Source: JBOZRQ01 sp050789255 (lineage in GTDB: Bacteria; Bacillota; Sulfobacillia; Symbiobacteriales; Symbiobacteriaceae). Taken from it: DNA of 64,000 nucleotides. The notes under the pieces are model-generated. The model was given only the letters and a program-made list of their open reading frames with translations, was not told where the DNA came from and did not search any database. This document shows positions 23,655-30,453 of the stretch, in pieces (position 1 is the stretch's first letter; each line of letters begins with the position of its first letter). The translations under genes were made by a program, and so were the position numbers. The stretch lies in assembly GCA_050789255.1 (NCBI GenBank), contig JBOZRQ010000026.1, positions 1 through 64,000 on the forward strand, read 5' to 3'.

Positions 23655-24758
23655 GTGAGTGAAGAACGGAAGATGATCCTGGATATGGTCGCCGAGGGGA
23701 AGATCACCGCCCAGGAGGCTGACCTACTGCTGCAGGCGATCGAAGAGGGCGAGCGCACCGCCCAGAGCGCCGCCGCCCAGGGCGTGCGGAGCGGTCCCCG
23801 GCCCACCGCCCCCCGGTCCACCGGCTTCCTTGAGAACCTCGGTGAGACCATCGAGCGGGCCGTAACCCAGAGCCTTCAGCACCTGGACCGTGAGTTCCGC
23901 AACCTCGAGGTCCATCTCGACGGCAAGATGCGGGAACACGAGCATCTACGCCCGAAGATCGAGGAGAAGATGCGCCGGGCGGCGGAGCGGGCCGCAGAGC
24001 GCGCTGCGGAGGCGGAGGAGCGGGTGGCCCGGGTTGCCGAGCGAGCCGCCGAGCGTGCGGCCCGGCAGGCCGAGCGAATGGCCGATCGCATGGCGCACCG
24101 CGTCGAGCACCGGGATCACCATGACCACCGGAGCGGCGCCCGGATCTTCAAGTCTGGGGTCAGCATTGACAAGGAGACCGTGGAGCAGGAGCAGACCCTG
24201 ACCATGGCGGCCCAGCCCGGTGACCGCATCCGCCTGGACAACCGGGTCGGCGACATCCATGTCGAGTTCTGCGAGGGTGAGGAGATCGTCGTCCAGGCCA
24301 AGAAGACGGTCTGGGGCGAGGACAAGGCGGACGCCACCACCCGTGCCGAGGCCACCCCGATCACCCTGGATCGCCAGGGCCAGACCGTCGACGTCGTGGT
24401 GCTGCGCCCGACGATCACTGCGGTAGGGGTCGTACACATTAAGGATACCCGCATTGACTACACCCTGCGGCTGCCCCACGGCACGCAGTTGGAGCTGACC
24501 ACCAAGGTGGGCGACATCAAAATCAACGACGGCCGTCAGGTGCTGAACTGGAGCCTGGTCTCCAAGGTTGGCGACATCGACATTCGCATGTCGCCCGACG
24601 CCAACTTCCAGTATGACCTGCGCTCATCGATGGGCGAGGTGGTCGTCGCCCTGCCGCAGCGCCAGCACCGGGGCGCCGTCGGCGAGGGCCGTGTCGGCGA
24701 AGGCGGCGGTACCATCCTCGCGACCGTCAAGACCGGAAACATTCACATCCACGCGTAA
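23655..24758 (+). CDS. DUF4097-family protein with SHOCT-like head and Arg/Ala coiled coil
   Basis: About 367 aa. Residues 1-30 are the short helical motif (ILDMVAEGKITAQEADLLLQ). Residues about 75-150 are a long Arg/Ala/Glu helix of repeated RAAERAAE units, probably a coiled coil, followed by a His/Asp patch (HRDHHDHR). The C-terminal 200 residues are a DUF4097 beta-solenoid whose turns carry VGDI: NRVGDIHVEF, TKVGDIKIND, SKVGDIDIRM, then MGEVVVAL and TGNIHIHA. There is no signal peptide, so it is cytoplasmic or peripheral. GTG 23655 is preceded by GGTGA; GTG 23646 is an alternative. Function is unknown. Confidence 0.8.
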   Translation: MSEERKMILDMVAEGKITAQEADLLLQAIEEGERTAQSAAAQGVRSGPRPTAPRSTGFLENLGETIERAVTQSLQHLDREFRNLEVHLDGKMREHEHLRPKIEEKMRRAAERAAERAAEAEERVARVAERAAERAARQAERMADRMAHRVEHRDHHDHRSGARIFKSGVSIDKETVEQEQTLTMAAQPGDRIRLDNRVGDIHVEFCEGEEIVVQAKKTVWGEDKADATTRAEATPITLDRQGQTVDVVVLRPTITAVGVVHIKDTRIDYTLRLPHGTQLELTTKVGDIKINDGRQVLNWSLVSKVGDIDIRMSPDANFQYDLRSSMGEVVVALPQRQHRGAVGEGRVGEGGGTILATVKTGNIHIHA

Positions 24759-24773
24759 AGGGAGGCCCTCACC

Positions 24774-25874
24774 ATGTCCCAGGAAGAGCGGCTGCTGATT
24801 CTACAAATGGTCGCCGACAAGAAGCTCTCTGCCACGGAGGCGGCTGAGCTGCTCCGGGCCATCGACAGCAACGACCGGGAGCAGCCTGCCCCGGCCATGG
24901 CGGCGCCCAAGCCCATGACGGGGAATCCCACCATCTCCGGGAATGCCCGGAACATGCCACCCATGCCTCCGACCCCGCCCACCCCACCCACTGCGCCTAC
25001 GCCCCCGTCGCCCCCTTCCCTTTCGGGGCTGGGGAGCTTCATCGAAAACGTGGTCGAGCGGGTTACATCGGTCCTGTCCGACGTGGTGGAGCCCCGCTAC
25101 AAGTTCGTCTCGGAGCTGGCAGGCGACTTCGCCGCCGGTGAGGTGCCCCTGCGGATCTCCACGGGCAACGGGCGCATCTCCATCAGCAGCTGGGATGAGC
25201 CGGGCTTCAAGGCCACTATTATGGTGGAGGCCGGCGGCGCCAGCGAGGAAGAGGCCCGCCGCCGTGCCAACGGCGCCTATACAGTCAAGGCCGGCGAGAA
25301 TGGCTTTGAACTGGAGACCCGCCGCTGGGAGTGGTCCGAGAACACCGCGGTGCATGTCGACCTGCTGGTTCCCAAGGACCACACCTACCGCCTCGAAGGC
25401 CGCTCCGGCAATGGGCGCATTGAGGTGAAGGGCGTGGCCCTCACCGACAACCGGGTAACCAGCGGCAACGGCCGGATCGTTCTGGAAGACGTTACGGCCG
25501 ATCACCTGCATGTTCGCACCGGCAACGGCGCCATGGAGATTACCGCCGACATTGCCGACCTGGATGCGAACTCCGGGAACGGGTCGGTCACGATCTCCCC
25601 CACGGGCAGTCGCTCGCAGTTCCTGAAGGTGAGCACTGGCAACGGCTCGGTCCGCGTGAACTGTGACCGGATTTCTCCGGAGGCCGGCCTGAAGCTCGAC
25701 CTGAACACCGGTATGGGCGGCGTGGCGGTGTCCCACCCGAACCTCGTGTACGACCGGGATTCCCGGACCATGCCCAGCAAGCACATTCTGGCCCACACGC
25801 CGAACTTCGACCAGGCCGCCACGCAGGTGGTTATTACCGCCCGCACAGGCATGGGTTCTGTCTCGGTGGAGTAA
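24774..25874 (+). CDS. DUF4097-family protein with SHOCT-like head and Pro-rich linker
   Basis: A 366-aa protein. Residues 3-30 carry the short helical motif (LLILQMVADKKLSATEAAEL). A linker of about 45 residues is rich in Pro, Thr and Met (MPPTPPTPPTAPTPPSPP). The rest is a beta-solenoid with the turn signature [ST]GNG: STGNGRISIS, RSGNGRIEVK, TSGNGRIVLE, RTGNGAMEIT, NSGNGSVTIS, STGNGSVRVN, and two terminal GMG turns. It opens with SSWDEPGFKA, also present as RGWDEPGVQL in the third paralogue. ATG 24774 follows GGGAGG at 8 bp. No signal peptide is seen. It likely forms an adhesin-like or scaffold solenoid with its two paralogues. Confidence 0.8.
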   Translation: MSQEERLLILQMVADKKLSATEAAELLRAIDSNDREQPAPAMAAPKPMTGNPTISGNARNMPPMPPTPPTPPTAPTPPSPPSLSGLGSFIENVVERVTSVLSDVVEPRYKFVSELAGDFAAGEVPLRISTGNGRISISSWDEPGFKATIMVEAGGASEEEARRRANGAYTVKAGENGFELETRRWEWSENTAVHVDLLVPKDHTYRLEGRSGNGRIEVKGVALTDNRVTSGNGRIVLEDVTADHLHVRTGNGAMEITADIADLDANSGNGSVTISPTGSRSQFLKVSTGNGSVRVNCDRISPEAGLKLDLNTGMGGVAVSHPNLVYDRDSRTMPSKHILAHTPNFDQAATQVVITARTGMGSVSVE

Positions 25875-25907
25875 GCTGGGGGGCGCCGAAAAGGGGGAGA
25901 TGAACCA

Positions 25908-26864
25908 GTGGTGCCTGCGATCCGCATTGAGCAGCTGGTCAAGGAGTTCCAGGGGACCGATAGGAAGCGCTTTCGTGCCGTAGATGATCTGACCCTGGAG
26001 GTCCGGAAAGGCGAGATCCTCGCCTTCCTGGGACCCAATGGCGCCGGAAAAACGACCACGATCAAGACCATCGTCGGCCTAGTACGTCCCGATCAGGGCG
26101 CCGTTCATGTGAACGGGCTCAATGTAGAGAAGCAGCGCGCCGAGGTGCTCCGCCGTGTCGGCGCCGTGCTGGAGGGTAACCGGAACATTTACTGGGACCT
26201 GACCGTGTTCGAGAACCTGCGGTACTGGGGCACCCTCAAGGAGGTTGCTCCCGGGATCCTGAAGACCCGGATCGCCGAGCTGCTGGAGTTCTTCGACCTG
26301 GCCGGGAAGCGGGACACCATTGGCAAGCAGCTCTCCCGGGGCATGCAGCAGAAGCTGGCCATCGCCTGCGCCTTGATCCATGACCCCGAAATCCTGCTGC
26401 TCGACGAGCCCACCCTGGGCCTCGACGTGGCCGCTGCCCGCATGGTCAAGGAGCGGGTGGTCCAGCTGAGCCGGGAGCAGGGGCGGACCGTCGTGCTGAC
26501 CACGCATCAGCTGGACGTGGCCCAGGAGCTGTGCCAGCGGGTAGCGATCATGAGCAAGGGCCGGCTGGTGACGCTCGACGAGAAGGAGAACCTGCTCAGC
26601 ATGTTCCGGCGCGCCGAGTATGAGCTGAAGCTGGCGGGCGCCCTGCCCGAGGCCGAACTACTGCCCTACGGCACTCTTTACCCAGGGGAGAACAACTGCG
26701 TTCGTGTACTCCTGCACGACGACCAGGGTATCTATGGCGTCATGGAAGCGCTGAAGCGGTCTGGAGTCCGGGTTGAGGCGATCAACAAGATCGAGCCGAA
26801 CCTGGAGGAGATCTTCCTGCACGTCACGGAAGGCCGTGCGAAGGAGGTGCAGGTCAGTGCTTAA
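25908..26864 (+). CDS. ABC transporter ATP-binding protein (ABC-2/drug-export type)
   Basis: A 318-aa ATPase. Walker A is GPNGAGKTTT, the Q-loop region is LEGNRNIYWDLTVFENL, the signature is LSRGMQQKLAIA, Walker B is ILLLDEPTLGLD and the switch His is in TTHQLD. The C-terminal 90 residues form the extra domain common in DrrA-like exporters. It pairs with the ABC-2 permease that overlaps its 3' end by 8 bp. The GTG at 25908 has AGGGGGAGA 8 bases upstream. Placement inside the DUF4097 operon suggests the exporter is tied to the same stress response, as in other Firmicutes where such exporters are under envelope-stress control. Confidence 0.93.
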   Translation: MVPAIRIEQLVKEFQGTDRKRFRAVDDLTLEVRKGEILAFLGPNGAGKTTTIKTIVGLVRPDQGAVHVNGLNVEKQRAEVLRRVGAVLEGNRNIYWDLTVFENLRYWGTLKEVAPGILKTRIAELLEFFDLAGKRDTIGKQLSRGMQQKLAIACALIHDPEILLLDEPTLGLDVAAARMVKERVVQLSREQGRTVVLTTHQLDVAQELCQRVAIMSKGRLVTLDEKENLLSMFRRAEYELKLAGALPEAELLPYGTLYPGENNCVRVLLHDDQGIYGVMEALKRSGVRVEAINKIEPNLEEIFLHVTEGRAKEVQVSA

Positions 26865-27651
26865 GCACCTCTATCTTCTTGGGGAAGAGATCCGCCGCAG
26901 CTTCATCATTCTCAAGCGGTACTGGGCCAACGAGCTCTCCTTCGCGGTTACGGTCTACCTGATCTTCCTGATGTTCACCTACGGCGGCAGCGCGATCAGC
27001 GGTCAAGAGCTGACGAACGCAGCCAAGGCGAGCAGCCTGGTAGGCATGCTGGTCTGGCAGCTCTCGATGGGATGCATGGGCGTGCTGGGCTGGTCCTTCT
27101 TTAACGAGGCGGCCACGGGTACGCTGGAGCACCTCTACCTCAGCCCCCTGGGCACGGCCCGGATCTTCCTGGCCCGCTCCGTGGCGAACTTCCTGACCAT
27201 GATCCTCGGCATTCTGGTTTCGGGTGCCATGGCGGTTCTGACCACGGGGGTCCGGCTGGACCTCCCACCGTTGGAGATCGCCGTAATTCTGCCCCTGGCC
27301 GTGGCCGGTACTTATGGCTTTGGGTTCCTGCTCGCCGCACTCACTCTTACGGTGAAGCGCACCCAGAGCGTGATGCAGCTCATGCAGTTCTTCTTTTTCT
27401 TCTTTACCGGGGCGGTCATTCCGCTGGAACGGATGCACTGGAGCATTGCTGCCTTTGGCCAGACCATTCCGCTCACCGCTGGCCTGGAGGCCCTGAGGAA
27501 GGTGACGGTGGAGGGCGCCCGCCTTGGCGATGTGACCGGCCTGTTGCTGCACATGGTGGTTACTTCGGCCTTCTGGCTGGTGGCTGGCCTGGCGGTCTAT
27601 GCGCTGGCCGACCGGCGTGCCCGGTTGCGCGGCAGCATCGGGCAGTACTAA
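26857..27651 (+). CDS. ABC-2 type transporter permease
   Basis: A 264-aa membrane protein with six hydrophobic helices and the ABC-2 layout: an N-terminal amphipathic stretch (EEIRRSFIILKRYWANELSF), the cytoplasmic coupling segment NEAATGTLEHLYLSPL after helix 2, and FFTGAVIPLERMHW between helices 5 and 6. GTG 26857 overlaps the ATPase stop and has AAGGAGGTG at 8 bases, so synthesis is coupled. Together they would form a heterotetrameric exporter. The substrate is unknown; antibiotic or lipid-like compounds are usual for this type. Confidence 0.92.
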   Translation: MLKHLYLLGEEIRRSFIILKRYWANELSFAVTVYLIFLMFTYGGSAISGQELTNAAKASSLVGMLVWQLSMGCMGVLGWSFFNEAATGTLEHLYLSPLGTARIFLARSVANFLTMILGILVSGAMAVLTTGVRLDLPPLEIAVILPLAVAGTYGFGFLLAALTLTVKRTQSVMQLMQFFFFFFTGAVIPLERMHWSIAAFGQTIPLTAGLEALRKVTVEGARLGDVTGLLLHMVVTSAFWLVAGLAVYALADRRARLRGSIGQY

Positions 27652-27672
27652 TCACACAAGGAGGAGACATCC

Positions 27673-28830
27673 TTGTTCACGTTTGAGCAAACCTACGCCC
27701 TGGCACCCGGCGGCCGGATCGAGATTGAGCAGCGCAGCGGCCACGTCCGGATTCGGGGCTGGGATGAGCCAGGTGTACAGCTCAGGGCCGTCGGCGGGGA
27801 CGTCCCCATTGAGGAGCGCCTCCGGGTGGAGTCCTCCGCCCGCACGCTGCAGATCGAGGTGCTGAGCGCCACTCGCTGGTTCTCCATTGGACGGGGTTCG
27901 GGGCTCGACCTGGAGCTGATGGTGCCCACCGGCACCCGCATTGACCTGCAGACCGGTTCCGGCGACGTGGTCGTTGAGCAAACGGCGGGCCCCGTCACCG
28001 TTGAGGCCGGCAGCGGCAACCTGACCCTGACTGGCACCCTGGCCGTTACTGTTACGACCGGCAGCGGGGATATCCATATCCACCAGGCTAACGGTACGGT
28101 CCACCTGGAGGCGGGCTCCGGCAACGCCGTCCTCAACGAGATCCGGGGCGCCGCCGAGGTGGAGCTCGGCTCCGGCGATGTGACCATGCGGGCGGTAGCG
28201 GGGAACGTCACCCTGGAGACCGGCTCGGGGAACATCACACTCCACCAGGTGACCGGGCAGATCGAGCTGGAGTCGGGCTCGGGTGACATTCACGTGGCGC
28301 AGGCCAGCGGCCCCAGCCTGTCGATCGAGACGGGCGGCGGCAACGTAATGCTCCAGCAGCTGGACGTTCGCATGGCCGAGGTGGAATCGTCGCACGGTGA
28401 TATCCGCCTGGAACTGGCTGCGGTCTATCCCGGCGGGAAGTACTGGGTGGAGTCCGGCTCGGGCAACGTAACTGTCGCCGTACCACCCGAAGCGAACCTG
28501 TCCGTCGGGGTGGAATCCAGCTCCGGTCACATCCGTCACAGCGGGTTGCCCCTGCGGGTCCTCCGCTTGGAGAAGGGCGAACTGCAGGCGGTGCTGGGCC
28601 AGGGCGGTGCACAGCTCTCGGTCGACAGCAGCGCCGGCGATGTGGTCCTGTGCCCCTACACCGGCCCTGCGGCCTCGCCGCTGCTGAAGGCCGTCCAGCA
28701 GGACAAGGCCCTGGAGAACAGCGAGCAGCTGCAGAGGGTGCTCAAGATGGTCGAGGAGGGCAAGCTGAGCCCCGAGGAGGCCGAGCAACTCCTGAGCGCC
28801 CTCGACGAAGAGGAGGTGTCCTCATCGTGA
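27673..28830 (+). CDS. DUF4097-family beta-solenoid with C-terminal SHOCT-like motif
   Basis: A 385-aa protein. From residue 1 it is solenoid, beginning FEQTYALAPGG and RGWDEPGV. It has twelve turns whose loop reads xGSG[D/N] with a spacing of 17-19 residues. The fourth loop residue alternates D,N,D,N,D,N,D,N,D,N over ten turns, so the real unit seems to be a two-turn, 36-residue repeat. The final 30 residues are the short helical motif (LKMVEEGKLSPEEAEQLLSA), here at the C-terminus, whereas its paralogues carry it at the N-terminus. Start is TTG 27673 after AAGGAGGAG. No signal peptide is visible. It overlaps the next gene by four bases. Confidence 0.82.
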   Translation: MFTFEQTYALAPGGRIEIEQRSGHVRIRGWDEPGVQLRAVGGDVPIEERLRVESSARTLQIEVLSATRWFSIGRGSGLDLELMVPTGTRIDLQTGSGDVVVEQTAGPVTVEAGSGNLTLTGTLAVTVTTGSGDIHIHQANGTVHLEAGSGNAVLNEIRGAAEVELGSGDVTMRAVAGNVTLETGSGNITLHQVTGQIELESGSGDIHVAQASGPSLSIETGGGNVMLQQLDVRMAEVESSHGDIRLELAAVYPGGKYWVESGSGNVTVAVPPEANLSVGVESSSGHIRHSGLPLRVLRLEKGELQAVLGQGGAQLSVDSSAGDVVLCPYTGPAASPLLKAVQQDKALENSEQLQRVLKMVEEGKLSPEEAEQLLSALDEEEVSSS

Positions 28831-29174
28831 ACGATGAGCGGCTCCAGATCCTTCGGATGGTAGAGGAAGGCAAGGTCTCCGCCGACGAAGCGGCCAAGCT
28901 GCTTGATGCCCTGGAGGCGCCGCCAAGGTCGGCGGGGCCCAAGGCCCGGCACGTGCGGTTCACCGTCACCGAAGGCGGCAAGACCAAGAACTTCTCGGTG
29001 GGCGTTGGGCTGGCGTCATGGGCGCTGGGCGTAGCCAGCACCTTCACGGTCAACGTGGGACAGACGCGCCTCGATAAGGCCATGCTGGAGGCGGCCATCG
29101 AGCGGGGCGCCACCGGCAAGGTTTTCGAGGCGGCCGACGATGGCCGCTCCATCGAAATCTGGCTGGACGCGTAG
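28827..29174 (+). CDS. Small SHOCT-like-motif protein
   Basis: A 115-aa protein. Residues 3-30 are another copy of the helical motif (LQILRMVEEGKVSADEAAKL). The remainder is a small basic/beta domain (RHVRFTVTEGGKTKNFSVGV) with a weak hydrophobic stretch around residues 60-80 and an amphipathic C-terminal helix. GTG 28827 lies in the GTGA overlap with the previous stop and has AGGAGGTG at 8 bases. The family resembles YvlB-like or SHOCT-like small proteins. Probably an interaction partner of the solenoid proteins; function is unknown. Confidence 0.75.
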   Translation: MNDERLQILRMVEEGKVSADEAAKLLDALEAPPRSAGPKARHVRFTVTEGGKTKNFSVGVGLASWALGVASTFTVNVGQTRLDKAMLEAAIERGATGKVFEAADDGRSIEIWLDA

Positions 29175-29224
29175 GGAATAACTTCGCGAACGGCGAAATA
29201 ATACCGGGAAGCGGAAGGAAAAAA

Positions 29225-29256
29225 CGAAGCGTTCCTCCCGAGGGGGGAACGCTTCG
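29225..29256. terminator. Hairpin at the end of the DUF4097 operon
   Basis: An 11-bp perfect stem CGAAGCGTTCC / GGAACGCTTCG (29225-29235, 29246-29256). There is no T run on the plus side, while six As precede it, so as an intrinsic terminator it points to the minus strand. On the plus strand it may be a processing or attenuation hairpin ahead of the YvlD-like gene. Confidence 0.5.
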
Positions 29257-29282
29257 CGCTGTAACGAAGGGGGCCGATATGG

Positions 29283-29657
29283 TTGAGCCTGTTGATTCGG
29301 TGGCTGTTGAACTCGGCGGCGCTCTTTGCGATCGCTTACTTCGCCAAACAGTATCAGTTCCTGGCGGGTTTTGACGTCCAGAGCTTCCAGGCAGCGATCG
29401 TGGCGGTGGCGATCCTGGGCATTCTGAACCTTACGGTCAAGCCGCTTCTTAAGCTCCTGACGCTACCCATTACCTGCCTGACCTTTGGGTTGTTCACCCT
29501 GGTGATCAATGCCCTCATGATGCTGATTACGGGGCAGCTTGTACAGGGCTTTGTGGTCGGTGGTTTCCTGAATGCCTTCTTTGCGTCGATCATCTTCGCC
29601 ATTTTGAGCACCATTCTCAACATGATTTTCAACCCAAAGAAGGATGAGGACGATTAG
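29283..29657 (+). CDS. YvlD-like (phage holin family 4) membrane protein
   Basis: A 124-aa protein with four hydrophobic helices and an acidic/basic end (NPKKDEDD). The pattern VKPLLKLLTLPITCLTFGLF between helices 2 and 3, with Asn-Ala in VINALMMLITG, is typical of YvlD-type proteins. In Bacillus subtilis yvlD follows the DUF4097-type yvlB. That parallels the order here. Start is TTG 29283, with AAGGGGG nine bases upstream. The stop overlaps the next gene. Confidence 0.82.
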   Translation: MSLLIRWLLNSAALFAIAYFAKQYQFLAGFDVQSFQAAIVAVAILGILNLTVKPLLKLLTLPITCLTFGLFTLVINALMMLITGQLVQGFVVGGFLNAFFASIIFAILSTILNMIFNPKKDEDD

Positions 29658-30453
29658 CACGATCAGGTTGATGGCCCTGGACCTCGATGGCACCACGCTT
29701 GGCACCGACCTGAAGATCTCCCCCCGAACCCGGGCCGCGGTTATGCGGGCCAGGGAGCGGGGGGTGCGCTTTGTTATTCTGACCGGACGTATGTACCAGT
29801 CGGCTGCGAAGTATGCCGGGGAGCTTGAGCTTGAAGGAACGCCCCTGGTTGCTTATAACGGTGGTCTGGTCTGTGAGTACCCCTCCGGGAAGGTGCTGCT
29901 GCATCAGCCGGTGCCGCTCGACGTATGCAGGCGCCTCGCGGCGTTTTGTGAGACCCAGGGTTACCATGCCCAGGGCTATGTGAACGACCGGCTCTATGTG
30001 CCGGACCTTGGGCCTCGCACTCGCCAGTACCAGTCGACGGCCCAGGTGGAGGCGCACGTGGTGGGTCCGCTATCCCGGTGGCTCACGGTGCCATCCACCA
30101 AGATGATGGTGGTGGACGACCCCGAGCGGATCCCTCGCATTGAGGCCGAACTGCGAGCGTTGCTCGGGCCGGAAGCGACCGTGGTGCGACCGATGCCGGC
30201 ATACCTGGAGATCGTTCACCCGGAGGTCTCCAAGGGCAGGGCGTTGCAGGCGCTCGCCGAGCAGTACGGTGTGGCCCGCGAAGACACGGCCGCCGCAGGC
30301 GACGCTTATAACGACGTGACCATGCTGGCGTGGGCTGGGGTCAGCTTCGCCATGGCCCACGCTCCGGAGGCGGTCAAGCAGGCCGCCACCTACGTAACAG
30401 AAGCCGCCCCGGGCGACGGCGTGGCCGAGGCCCTGGAGCGGCTTGGGTTCTAG
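29644..30453 (+). CDS. HAD-superfamily hydrolase, Cof type
   Basis: A 269-aa phosphatase. Motif I is ALDLDGTTL (nucleophile and acid Asp), motif II FVILTGRM, motif III lies in VSKGRALQ, and motif IV is GDAYNDVTML. The large C2B cap between residues about 85 and 190 marks the Cof/YbjI group, which dephosphorylates sugar phosphates, FMN or pyridoxal phosphate. ATG 29644 overlaps the upstream gene by 14 bp with AAGAAGG before it. It ends directly against the convergent PEP-synthase-like gene with no space between the stop codons. Confidence 0.93.
   Translation: MRTISTIRLMALDLDGTTLGTDLKISPRTRAAVMRARERGVRFVILTGRMYQSAAKYAGELELEGTPLVAYNGGLVCEYPSGKVLLHQPVPLDVCRRLAAFCETQGYHAQGYVNDRLYVPDLGPRTRQYQSTAQVEAHVVGPLSRWLTVPSTKMMVVDDPERIPRIEAELRALLGPEATVVRPMPAYLEIVHPEVSKGRALQALAEQYGVAREDTAAAGDAYNDVTMLAWAGVSFAMAHAPEAVKQAATYVTEAAPGDGVAEALERLGF

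Noticed and set aside
29225..29256. Hairpin after the DUF4097 operon as a standard plus-strand terminator
   Set aside because: It lacks a T tract on the plus side. I kept it as a hairpin of uncertain role.
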